From Spirochaetales bacterium (GTDB lineage Bacteria > Spirochaetota > Spirochaetia > JAFGXN01): DNA of 48,278 nucleotides. The notes under the pieces were generated by a model. The model did no database searches, had not been told where the DNA came from, and saw only the letters and a program-made list of their open reading frames with translations. A program made the position numbers and the translations under genes. Shown in pieces: positions 36,123 through 44,277 of this stretch. Position 1 is the stretch's first letter. Each line of letters starts with the position of its first letter. The DNA is taken from positions 1-48,278 of the forward strand of contig JAFGXN010000130.1 of NCBI GenBank assembly GCA_016936615.1, in the 5' to 3' direction.

Positions 36123-37477
36123 AGCCAAGCCTCACTGTTGAAGATCCCCGCAATCTGCTTTATCTCTTCTTTGAGTTTTATTAATTCCACAATTGGGCTG
36201 AGTTGTTCTAGCTTAGCCTCGAAGTGAGAATTTATCGCGCTGAATAACTCTATATTTGTTATCTTCCCAAGTTCATGCATCTTCTTGTATATCTCAACCT
36301 TTTTTTCACTCAGGACAATCTTCTGCTGAATAATATTCAGTGTCTGTTGATTAAACTCTATCTCTTGGTATAACTGCTCGATTTTGAGTCTAGTATTTTG
36401 TTTTAATAAGATATTTTCTTGATTCAGGAATCTATACTCCTTGTCGATCTGCTCTTTTTTTATTAGATAGTCGAGATTTTGTAAGAGAGAGAAGTTAAGT
36501 GAAAACCCTGAATTAAGTTCATTGTGGATTCCCCGTCCGATTTGCATGGTTGCAGAGAGAGGTAATATCGGGATAGGAAAATTAAACCTAAAGATAAAAT
36601 TGAAGCTAAACTGATCAAAAATATCTTTATCTGCTATAGCTGTCAGCTTCAAATCTGCATTTATCTCGGGAAGTGCAATAGTATTAAAATTATAAATTGT
36701 ATTCTGCATCTGAGATAGAATCTTGTTGGATATTCTTATCTTGAGATTGTTCTGTTCTGCTGATAAAATAGCCTCCTTCATTTCAGTCTCAAATTTGAGA
36801 CTATTTGACTCAAGCTCATAAATATCTCCGACAATATTTATCTCCTCAGATCTAGCAAGCCCTAGTTCGTGATGGATATTTGATAAGGCAGTTTGCAGTT
36901 GGAAACTCATTAACTGACTAGAAAGAATAGCCTGACCATAATTTATTTCTGCATTTTCACTCTCAAGTTCAGTTGTCTTCCCCATCTCTCTGAGTTTTTT
37001 TGAGTAAAAAAGTTGCTGTTCTATTAGCTTCACCTTTTCTTGAAGTATCTTAGATTTCTCGAGAGTAAGTAGATATTCGTAAAAGATATTTCGTGCTCTA
37101 CTCTTCTCACTCTCAACCATTGCTAGAAGTTTCAGCAGTTCATTCTCCTCAGCATCTTTTGAGGCATCTAGGCTTCGAATTGTTCTTCCACCGTTAAAGA
37201 TAAGTTGTGAAATAGTAATGTTGAGATTCTTTTGTATCATATCCTTGTTATTTTCTAGTATAGTGGAGTTTCCAGAAATGTTTCCTGAGAGTTTAGGGAC
37301 AAAGCTTAGGTAGTTTAACCTGCTCGCAATCTCAGTCTCTCTTAGCTTGTAGAGCTGTCTAGCAATCTCAATGTTTTTGTTGATAAGAATCTCTGTGAAA
37401 TTATCGATATCAATGGAGATTTGGGCATGTGCCATTATTGGAAATAATAATAAAAAAAGAATAATCACTCTTCTCAT
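36119..37477 (-). CDS. TolC-family outer-membrane efflux channel
   Basis: 452 residues; ATG at 37477 with GGAGAG. Sec signal peptide ending AHA-Q. Two repeated halves of long coiled helices with TolC-family patterns such as NLNITISQLIFNGGRTIRS and INYGQAILSSQLMSFQLQTA. It forms the outer-membrane exit duct of the tripartite pump, and thus shows that the organism has an outer membrane. The preceding TPR lipoprotein gene ends one base away. Confidence 0.93.
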   Translation of the reverse strand: MRRVIILFLLLFPIMAHAQISIDIDNFTEILINKNIEIARQLYKLRETEIASRLNYLSFVPKLSGNISGNSTILENNKDMIQKNLNITISQLIFNGGRTIRSLDASKDAEENELLKLLAMVESEKSRARNIFYEYLLTLEKSKILQEKVKLIEQQLFYSKKLREMGKTTELESENAEINYGQAILSSQLMSFQLQTALSNIHHELGLARSEEINIVGDIYELESNSLKFETEMKEAILSAEQNNLKIRISNKILSQMQNTIYNFNTIALPEINADLKLTAIADKDIFDQFSFNFIFRFNFPIPILPLSATMQIGRGIHNELNSGFSLNFSLLQNLDYLIKKEQIDKEYRFLNQENILLKQNTRLKIEQLYQEIEFNQQTLNIIQQKIVLSEKKVEIYKKMHELGKITNIELFSAINSHFEAKLEQLSPIVELIKLKEEIKQIAGIFNSEAWL

Positions 37478-37478
37478 G

Positions 37479-38102
37479 CTATCTCTCTCCTCTGAGTATT
37501 TGAATCTCCTTCTCTATCTCTCGTGAAAGACTAGGGTCTTTTGGACCAATTAGGACTAATGCCTTATTAAAAAAGAGATCTGCTTGCTTAGCCTGCCCGT
37601 GGTTCTTGTATATTTGTGCAAGCTTTAGACACGAAGCAGCAATCTCCGAGCAGGCATCTACAGAGTTCTCGTAGAGAAAAATCGCAGATTGAATATCTTT
37701 TTGTAGAATTTTGAGATCTCCGAATAGGCTAATTGCCCGGAAGTCAGCTGGATCATCCTTTAGCATCTCTCTAAGCAAATTTTCCCCTTTCTCAAACTCT
37801 CCAAGATTAAGATATGAACGGATTAGAATATAACTTGCGAATTTTGACAATCCGAAAAGCTTATTTTTCTCTTCAAGCAACTCTATTGTCCTTGTGAAGT
37901 CCTTCTCAGAGAATGAAATCCCAGCCTTCAGTAGAATATACTCTGGTTCTGAATTAGGAAGCTTCGCTGAGAGCTCCTTTGCTTGAATAATCCTATTCTC
38001 CGAATAAGCGACCATTGCCTTCTCGTAGGCTAATGCGATTGTGGTATCCTCTTTGCAACCTAGCAATATTAAAAGGATAAAAAAGATTAGTATTTTTTTC
38101 AT
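37479..38102 (-). CDS. TPR lipoprotein, first gene of the efflux operon
   Basis: 207 residues; the ATG at 38102 has AGGAGG upstream, so the 14-codon extension is dropped. Lipoprotein signal with lipobox ILLGC (Cys about 17). The rest is helical and fits four to five TPR repeats (for example YILIRSYLNLGEFEKGENLLREML). A periplasmic docking protein, perhaps for assembly of the pump or for peptidoglycan-linked partners. It leads the seven-gene operon that runs to 26508. Confidence 0.82.
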   Translation of the reverse strand: MKKILIFFILLILLGCKEDTTIALAYEKAMVAYSENRIIQAKELSAKLPNSEPEYILLKAGISFSEKDFTRTIELLEEKNKLFGLSKFASYILIRSYLNLGEFEKGENLLREMLKDDPADFRAISLFGDLKILQKDIQSAIFLYENSVDACSEIAASCLKLAQIYKNHGQAKQADLFFNKALVLIGPKDPSLSREIEKEIQILRGER

Positions 38103-38121
38103 AAATCCTCCTAATATATTT

Positions 38122-38149
38122 ATTATCAGGTTATAATTAAACACTTCAA
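38122..38149 (-). promoter_or_regulatory. Predicted promoter of the efflux operon
   Basis: On the minus strand: TTGAAG (38149-38144), 16 bases, GATAAT (38127-38122). Expected +1 near 38115, leaving a short leader that contains the AGGAGG of the first gene. No clear operator palindrome was seen. Confidence 0.5.
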
Positions 38150-38162
38150 AAAAGGGGAGAAT

Positions 38163-38496
38163 ATGAGAAAAAAGATTATTTTTATTCTTTTTTCATGCTC
38201 AATCGACTACTTTTAGTCTTAAAAGAGGATTTTGTAAATGGTAGAGATTTATGGAATATGGATGAAGCTGATTATGATGTTACCTTTCTGGTCATAGCCA
38301 TCATCTAGTAAAGCGATGGATAGTAAACCATCAGACAGGAAAGAAGATTATAAACTTCACAGTGGATAACGCCACTCCCGAGGGTGGTTTTGCTCTGTGT
38401 CGAGCTAGCAAGGAAGGGCTTTTTGTGATATTATGTCAGGTAACAGGTGATTTATCATTTGAGTTTTCAGATATATATGAGTTTATTTACTTTTGA
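38163..38496 (+). pseudogene. Fossil of a small lipoprotein gene with two frameshifts
   Basis: An ATG at 38163 with GGGGAG upstream opens a lipoprotein signal (MRKKIIFILFSC) that stops after 17 codons. One base missing in the following T run would continue it as LVLKEDFVNGRDLWNMDEAD. A second shift near 38287 continues as SGHSHHLVKRWIVNHQTGKK through INFTVDNATPEGGFALC to a TGA at 38494. Re-joined it is about 110 residues. The family is not recognised. It fills the gap between the divergent efflux operon and the next gene. Confidence 0.65.
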
Positions 38497-38534
38497 TATA
38501 AAACGTAGTAGAATGTCTTAATCAATGAGGTGGT

Positions 38535-39932
38535 ATGAAGAGAAATAGGTTTGTTATTTTAATTATTTTTAGCTGGATTGCTTGTGGCTCTCTCTTTTCT
38601 TCTGAAGGTGAGAAGTCAGCCTTGTTGAATCGAGAAGATCTTCCAAATATTGATTTTTCTGGAGTATTCTTTGATTTTCAGGGAGTTGATTTCTCTGGTT
38701 TTACTGAAAAAGTTTTTTTAGAGGAGCAGAGTCTTAAATTCGTAGAGTTACTGAGTTCTGACTCTCTTTCTATAAATATAATTGTTGGATTTGAACTTGC
38801 TGGTTACAATCTCTACTCAATTAAAGATGTACCTTTTTTTCCAAGAGATATGAAACTTCCTGATTATCGAATAGCTAGTGTTATAAAATCTGTTAAGGTA
38901 AGTGCTGCAAACAGAACTGATAGCCCTGATAACCAAGGCAATAGAATAATTCGCATGGAGATGGATGTTGAGTGGATACTCTACGATGTAAAAAATGATT
39001 TAGAGCTTTTATCTTACTCTGAGGTAGTTTCGCGAGAAGTCCCCATGATAAAGAATTTCTTTGCAATCTCTTATTCGAAGAACTATTTCCTAGAGATCTT
39101 TAATAATTGCTTTTTTACTAGTTTTCAGATGTTTAATCTGAAGTATAATATAAATCTCCTGTTCTCATCTCCGCTAAAATCAGATTATCAGCTATTCAAA
39201 CATCTTTTTTCAAGCAACATTCTATATCAGAAAGGATTGTGGCAGCTTTTTTCTGAAAATCGTAAGAGTGCATATATTGACTTGATGCTTAAATCCTCAT
39301 TGTATAAGGATCTTCTGTTTGATGAATATATCTTTGTTAATCAGTTAAGGGAGGAGTTTGTCTCGCGGAATAAGGAGAAGCAGATTGATATTATCTCGAA
39401 GGCTTCTTCTGCTATTCACACTGTCTATGTAGATGATAAAGCCTCAACTGGTATCTTCCTCAATTCTAAGAATATTGCCATTGTCGCTGGTCTACAAAGA
39501 GGCTCAACATATCTCTTGGAGATAGGCAAGGGGATAATGGTTGAGGGAAAACTTCATTTCTATGATGAAAAATTCAATATAGCCTTTGTTGAATTCCCTT
39601 TTTTTTCCAAGAAATCCATGGACGTAGGGCTTCTTGACAGTGATAATAATTCTGATATCTTTATACTAACAAATTATTTAGACCTGTACAGATGGGAAGG
39701 GGCAGTTGAGGTTCTCCCTTTAACCTTGAAGGATCCATATGGGCAAGAGTATTCAAATGAACAGGCCTTTGCTATGGGGTTTGAAGATAAGCGAGAGATA
39801 GATAGTAAGCTTGTTGGTCTGCCTGTCTTAGATTACTTTGGCAATATGGTTGGGATAGTCTGCTTTGGCGATGACAATTTACCAGTGATAGTTAATTCTT
39901 ATTATTTATATACAATTTTTGAAGAGAAATGA
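38535..39932 (+). CDS. Exported protein with a trypsin-like fold that seems catalytically dead
   Basis: 465 residues; ATG at 38535 with GAGGTGG. Sec signal (about 1-23, ending in SLFSS). Residues about 30-285 are unassigned. The C-terminal 170 residues follow the strand order of DegP-type proteases: STGIFLNSKNIAIVAG where active enzymes have the His strand (TNxHV), then DEKFNIAFVEF where they have D-x-D-L-A-V-L, and KLVGLPVLDYFGNMVGIV where they have GNSGGPL. Neither the His nor the Ser is present (Gly428-Leu-Pro instead of GxSGGP). It may be a peptide-binding pseudoprotease. Fold assignment rests on pattern only. Confidence 0.6.
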   Translation: MKRNRFVILIIFSWIACGSLFSSEGEKSALLNREDLPNIDFSGVFFDFQGVDFSGFTEKVFLEEQSLKFVELLSSDSLSINIIVGFELAGYNLYSIKDVPFFPRDMKLPDYRIASVIKSVKVSAANRTDSPDNQGNRIIRMEMDVEWILYDVKNDLELLSYSEVVSREVPMIKNFFAISYSKNYFLEIFNNCFFTSFQMFNLKYNINLLFSSPLKSDYQLFKHLFSSNILYQKGLWQLFSENRKSAYIDLMLKSSLYKDLLFDEYIFVNQLREEFVSRNKEKQIDIISKASSAIHTVYVDDKASTGIFLNSKNIAIVAGLQRGSTYLLEIGKGIMVEGKLHFYDEKFNIAFVEFPFFSKKSMDVGLLDSDNNSDIFILTNYLDLYRWEGAVEVLPLTLKDPYGQEYSNEQAFAMGFEDKREIDSKLVGLPVLDYFGNMVGIVCFGDDNLPVIVNSYYLYTIFEEK

Positions 39933-39939
39933 GGTTAGT

Positions 39940-40515
39940 ATGGGAAAAAGTTATCAACACCTTCTCTGGGAGGAGATTTCCAGAGAAAAAGTCCAAGATT
40001 GTAAAATCTTTGATTACTACAAGGCAAAACGGGTAAGCCCGAGCGGATATCATAGCGATATTACCTTGCTAGATAGTCCTAATTCTGTGACAGTGATTTC
40101 TATTGTTGAGAATGATGAGGGAGAAGAGTGCTTTCTTATGGTGAGACAGTTTCGGCATGGAACTAGTGAGGTTACCTTAGAATTTCCTGCAGGGCTTGTT
40201 GATGCTGGAGAAGAGCCAAAGGTAGCAGCTCTTAGAGAATTTGCTGAGGAGACAGGGTATTTTTCAGATTCCATTGTCGAACTAGGTCATGTCTGCCCGA
40301 ATCCAGCCTATTTGAATAATTTCAATTATACTTTTTTAATAAAAAAACCTGAGTACCGGGGACTAGAGAAGTTTGATAGTGGAGAATTCCTTGAATTAGT
40401 TAAATACCCGGTGAAAGATTTTGATAGACTAGTCGGTGAAGGTGAGTTTGCAAATGGTATGATGATGATCTCCTATCTCTTCTACTTGAAATGGTTAAGA
40501 GGGGCTAGCAAGTAG
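39940..40515 (+). CDS. Nudix hydrolase, ADP-sugar pyrophosphatase type
   Basis: 191 residues; ATG at 39940 with GAGG upstream, seven bases after the previous stop. The Nudix box is complete from Gly86 (G-x5-E-x7-REFAEETGY), with the upstream strand VRQFRHGTSEVTLEFPAG typical of ADP-ribose/ADP-sugar pyrophosphatases (NudF/TrmP-like). It hydrolyses nucleoside diphosphate sugars to a monophosphate and sugar phosphate in the cytoplasm. Probably co-transcribed with the pseudoprotease gene, although no functional link is obvious. Confidence 0.9.
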   Translation: MGKSYQHLLWEEISREKVQDCKIFDYYKAKRVSPSGYHSDITLLDSPNSVTVISIVENDEGEECFLMVRQFRHGTSEVTLEFPAGLVDAGEEPKVAALREFAEETGYFSDSIVELGHVCPNPAYLNNFNYTFLIKKPEYRGLEKFDSGEFLELVKYPVKDFDRLVGEGEFANGMMMISYLFYLKWLRGASK

Positions 40516-40519
40516 CCCC
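40501..40519. repeat. Inverted repeat between convergent nudix and mcp genes
   Basis: GGGGCTA and TAGCCCC pair perfectly around a GCAAG loop. The nudix stop codon lies in the right arm. No T run follows on either strand, so it is a weak terminator at best and may protect 3' ends. Confidence 0.6.
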
Positions 40520-40536
40520 ATCGAGAATAATTCATG

Positions 40537-42030
40537 CTATTCAAACTTGAAGAAGTTTATCTTTGAGTTTAGATCTACTGCATAGTTTTTTATCAAGACA
40601 GATGTTGAGCTTAACTCTTCCGACGCTGCCGCTACATTTTGCGATACCTGGTTCATCTGCTCAATCCCTGCACTTATTTGGTCTAGCCCTGAATCTTGCT
40701 CTGTAGATGATGCAGAAATCTCCTCAATCATCGTTGAGGCCTTTTGTATCTCAGGGACAAGTGAACTGAACCTTGAATAAGTCTCCTCTGACATCTTCAC
40801 ATTCTCATCTGCCATGGCAATAATCTTCTGAGAAATCTCTGCAGTCTTTTCAGCTAGCTTTCTTACCTCGCCAGCAACCACAGAGAAGCCTTTACCAGCA
40901 GTACCTGCACGAGATGCCTCGATTGCAGCATTTAGTGCAAGCAAGTTAGTCTGACCAGCAACCTCATCGATTGAGAATATATTTTCCGCGATAATTTTAT
41001 TAGAAGAGTTAAGCTTCTGCACGAAGCTATTGCTGCTCTCAAGATTGTTTGTTGCAGATTTTGTAATAGTGTTGGTATCCACCGCATTCTGGGTGTTCTG
41101 CTTTACAGTTGCAGACATCTCCTCGACCGAAGAAGAGATCTCTTCCATGCTTGAAGCAAGATTTGTAGCATTTTCTGTCATGTTAGAAGCACTCTTATTT
41201 ATTTCAGAGCTAGAAGCATTTAGAGCCTCTGATGCAGCCTTGATAGTCGTAATAATTTCACTTAGCCTGTTGTTAAGATTAACTGCTGAGCTGAAAATAC
41301 CAGAGTATTTTTTCTTAGAAAAAGTCTTAAGCTTACCCTTCGCAAGCTCATCCATGATGCTTTCAATCTCAATTGGTTCGCCACCTAGAGATTTGAGGAT
41401 TCCAGCTGAAAGCAAAATACTTAGAGCTATAGTCAAAGCAGTTGCAATCAGTATGATTACCAACGTGATAATATTTATTCTACTAGAAATCTGATCAACA
41501 ATCTCCTCAATCTCATGCAACCGATCTGTTGTAGTTGATGCAAAGTCCTGAACTATCCCCTCTAACTCTCTGATAGAATCTCGAAAAGGGTCAATCTTTA
41601 GATATGCCTGCTTGGTTGTTGTAATTTCACCATTCAGAATCCCCCCATATGTAATATCAAAACCTTTTTTATACTCATTTAATAGTCTATCTAGGTTTTT
41701 TATAATCTCCATATCCTCTTCGTGGGCAGTCCTCTTAAGAAGAGCAATCTTCTCCTTAGTATTTTCAAATTCTGAACTCCAGCTGGAATTGTACTTTTTT
41801 ACAGTCTCTACGTCTTGGATGTTGATAAAGATGTCTTTTTCATATCTTCGCATAGCATTTATGTTAGCACGTGCTCGCGAGGCATATTCAGATGAACGGG
41901 CATCAGTCTTTAGCAAAAAAGTTGTGTTCTTCTTTAGAATATTTACTCCGATTATGCTAGCAAGAGCCAAGATAATCAACATTGCAAGTATCCCTGAGAA
42001 AGATGTTATAAATTTAGTTTTTGTTTTCAT
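40537..42030 (-). CDS. Methyl-accepting chemotaxis protein
   Basis: 497 residues; ATG at 42030 with AGGAGA eight bases upstream (an ATG six codons earlier contains that site and is rejected). TM1 (about 9-31), a four-helix-bundle periplasmic sensor of about 150 residues, TM2 (about 185-208), HAMP (about 210-260) and the signalling coiled coil with tip [19 protein letters not shown] (about 355-373). It is shorter than the receptor at 16530 and has no obvious methyl-acceptor tail or docking pentapeptide. Single gene. Confidence 0.94.
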   Translation of the reverse strand: MKTKTKFITSFSGILAMLIILALASIIGVNILKKNTTFLLKTDARSSEYASRARANINAMRRYEKDIFINIQDVETVKKYNSSWSSEFENTKEKIALLKRTAHEEDMEIIKNLDRLLNEYKKGFDITYGGILNGEITTTKQAYLKIDPFRDSIRELEGIVQDFASTTTDRLHEIEEIVDQISSRINIITLVIILIATALTIALSILLSAGILKSLGGEPIEIESIMDELAKGKLKTFSKKKYSGIFSSAVNLNNRLSEIITTIKAASEALNASSSEINKSASNMTENATNLASSMEEISSSVEEMSATVKQNTQNAVDTNTITKSATNNLESSNSFVQKLNSSNKIIAENIFSIDEVAGQTNLLALNAAIEASRAGTAGKGFSVVAGEVRKLAEKTAEISQKIIAMADENVKMSEETYSRFSSLVPEIQKASTMIEEISASSTEQDSGLDQISAGIEQMNQVSQNVAAASEELSSTSVLIKNYAVDLNSKINFFKFE

Positions 42031-42083
42031 GCGTAATTCTCCTATCATAATTCTAGGAAGATATTACAAAAAAATCAAATTTA

Positions 42084-43298
42084 TCAAATATTATTGGCAA
42101 ATGCTTTTGCAGTCGAGTAGGCTGCCTGGATATTGTAGCCTCCGGTCTTGCCGAGGATGTCAAGGATTTCGCCTGCGAAGTAGAGTCCGGGGGTGATGCG
42201 AGATTCCATTGACGCTGGATTGACCTCGGAGGTTGCGACGCCGCCTGCAGTAGCCATTGCCTTGTTCCAGCTGTCGACAGATTCTATCTCAAGCTCGAGT
42301 TCGCTAAGCAATCTTGCTGCGAGTTTAATCTCTTGCAGATTGATATCGGCAGTTTTCTTATGAAAAAAGTTCATCTTCAGTGAGTTCTGATACTCCTCGA
42401 GGATGCGCTGACTCAGTATCGAGAATATTGGCAGATTTGAGAAAAGTTTGTTCGGCGAGTTAATCTTCTGCTGCTTGATTTCCTGGATTGTCTGCTCGAG
42501 GCTGGCTCCAGAGAAATTTATTACTAGTTTCATTCCAGCCGCGAGCTGGTGGGAGTTGTCAAGGATTACTGGCCCGGAAAGACCTTTGTGGGTGATGATC
42601 AGAGCCCCTGCGGCGGAGAAATTCTTCTTCCCATTGGAATAACTGGAGAGTTCTACCTCCTCGAAGGAGAGGCCTGAGGCGTGGGCAAGGATGTGATCGC
42701 AGATATTCACCGAGCTCAGCGCTGGCTGTGGGGGGACGATCGTGTGACCGAGTTGGGTGGCTAGCTTGAAGCCTGAACCGTCGCTACCAGTTGTCGGGTA
42801 GGATTGACCACCACAGGCAAGCAATAACTTTTTCCCTTCAAAATCACCACAATTTGTCTCTATATTAAATAATTTAGTGCTAGCGTCATAACTTGCAGCA
42901 CGCGCCTTGCAGTCGTTGATGAGTCTGCCCTTTTCAAGGAAGGCCTTAAGGAAAAAATCTCTGATTTCTCCCGCTTCCATTGATTGTGGAAAATATTTTC
43001 CATCTTCGCGGCAGAAAGTCGCAATTCCCGCCGATTCCAGATATTCGACAAACGAATAATTATCATAGGAATAGAATTGCTTGCGGAAGAAATTCTTCCC
43101 GACAGTGTAATTCTCAAGGAACTCTTTAGCATCCCCGTCGTGGGTAAAATTACACGCCCCGCCACCGCTAGCCAACAGCTTCAATAACGGCTTAGCTGCG
43201 GTATTCATCATAAGAACATTCTTTCCATGTTTAAGAGCCTCAATTCCAGCCACAAAGCCGGCAGGACCCGCCCCGATAATTATTAAATCGTATATCAT
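42084..43298 (-). CDS. HI0933/YhiN-family FAD-dependent oxidoreductase
   Basis: 404 residues. FAD-binding GAGPAG at 9-14, the family's KLLASGGGACNFTH near 42-55, YFPQSMEA near 104, LLACGGQSYPTTGSDGSG near 160, and the C-terminal GLYFAGEILDILGKTGGYN with NIQAAYSTAK. Members of this family are flavin oxidoreductases; some reduce double bonds of bile acids (BaiN) but most substrates are unknown. There is no Shine-Dalgarno; a GATAAA box lies eight bases upstream of the ATG. The part near its C-terminus is clearly GC-richer than the surrounding genes, which may indicate transfer. Confidence 0.9.
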   Translation of the reverse strand: MIYDLIIIGAGPAGFVAGIEALKHGKNVLMMNTAAKPLLKLLASGGGACNFTHDGDAKEFLENYTVGKNFFRKQFYSYDNYSFVEYLESAGIATFCREDGKYFPQSMEAGEIRDFFLKAFLEKGRLINDCKARAASYDASTKLFNIETNCGDFEGKKLLLACGGQSYPTTGSDGSGFKLATQLGHTIVPPQPALSSVNICDHILAHASGLSFEEVELSSYSNGKKNFSAAGALIITHKGLSGPVILDNSHQLAAGMKLVINFSGASLEQTIQEIKQQKINSPNKLFSNLPIFSILSQRILEEYQNSLKMNFFHKKTADINLQEIKLAARLLSELELEIESVDSWNKAMATAGGVATSEVNPASMESRITPGLYFAGEILDILGKTGGYNIQAAYSTAKAFANNI

Positions 43299-43330
43299 AG
43301 GTGTAGTTTATCATTTTTTTTGGGGAAAAG

Positions 43331-43833
43331 CTATCGGGGGGATGCTTTGCTCTCCATTGCATTAAAGAGATCTGAAAATTTTTTGTCAGTTTCTATTTGT
43401 TTTTTTTCAAGAGATTTAAGTCTTTGAAATATTTGTGCGTTAGTTAAAATAAATTTGCGCATGGAAACAAATGCATTTATGATTTGAATGCTTATTTTAA
43501 TAGCCTTTTCACTTTTCAGAATAGCTGATAACATTGCTACTCCTTGCTCAGAAAAGGCATTTGGAGGGCGTCTTAATCTCATTGTATCTGCATTGGAGGT
43601 CACAAATTGTGACTTCCAATTATCAAATTCATCTTTTGATAACTGGAACATGAATTCTTCTGGAAATCTTTCAATATTTCGCTTTACTGATTGATTTAAA
43701 ACCTTTGTTTCAACTTCATATAGTTTTGCAAGATCTCTGTCAAAAATTACTTGAATTTCTCTGATTGTTATAATTTTAGATTGTATTAATTCTGAATGTT
43801 CCGTTGCGTGAGATAATTTCTTTTTAATTTCAT
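43331..43833 (-). pseudogene. ORF6N-domain gene with a one-base frameshift near the start
   Basis: The ATG at 43833, with GGAGGGG nine bases upstream, opens a frame that ends after 15 codons. One extra A in the A-run at 43821-43825 would join it to the long frame, restoring MKLKKKLSHATEHSELIQSK, RDLAKLYEVETKVLNQSVKR and NAFSEQGVAML, the ORF6N DNA-binding domain found in phages and mobile elements. The remaining open part starts with an internal ATG at 43651 and lacks the first half of the domain. The product ends after about 165 residues, just before the C-terminal extension that many homologues carry. A sequencing error in the A run is the main alternative. Confidence 0.75.
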
Positions 43834-43970
43834 TATTCCGGTCCCCTCCGGTTCATGAGTAGAGTGGCAATTTTTCAAATTTTTGATTTGCGCATTTTAA
43901 ATTTTTACTTATTTTTATATCAACGTTTTTTTAAAGCTTAATGTAATTATTTTACCACCAATTTTTAAAT

Positions 43971-44194
43971 TTACAAATGAATTTGAAGACGTTTCGGGTT
44001 TTTTGTTAATATCGTGAGAGACGTATTTTTTGCTCGCTCAGAAAATAAAATTAGCACGGCTCTCATCAACGTAATTGTCGATCAGAATAATAGATTGCCT
44101 TGCAGATTCCACAAGATTATAGTGTTCAATCTGATTTTGCGATATTTCTTCTTCCTTCGATTTGAACTATCGCAAAATTAGCAACAGTTGCTAA
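43971..44194 (-). pseudogene. Fused fossil of RhuM-like and ORF6N C-terminal sequence
   Basis: This lies in the 444-base gap (43834-44277). Read on the minus strand, VANFAIVQIEGRRNIA then, after a shift, IEHYNL resemble the VCxxFxxxxxEGxR...YYNLD segment of RhuM-family proteins. The frame runs straight on into ESARQSIILIDNYVDES and, after another shift, VLILFSERAKNTSLTILTKN, which resembles the C-terminal domain found behind ORF6N domains. At least two frameshifts and a deletion are needed, so it is decayed. The rest of the gap (43834-43970 and 44195-44277) is AT-rich and holds nothing I recognise. Confidence 0.6.
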
Positions 44195-44277
44195 TTATAT
44201 AAGTTCTACTTGATGTTTTCTTTAGATTATCGCTTTTTGTATTTTGAATTGGCTGGTATACATCTCTTCATATATTA

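Noticed and set aside
40501-40519. Intrinsic terminator between nudix and mcp genes
   Set aside because: The stem is perfect but short (7 bp) and lacks a T run on both strands; listed only as an inverted repeat.
44176-44196. Perfect inverted repeat with 10-base arms (AATTAGCAAC / GTTGCTAATT) as an operator
   Set aside because: It lies inside the RhuM-like fossil, where the same bases encode LATVAN, and no promoter or intact gene is placed to use it.
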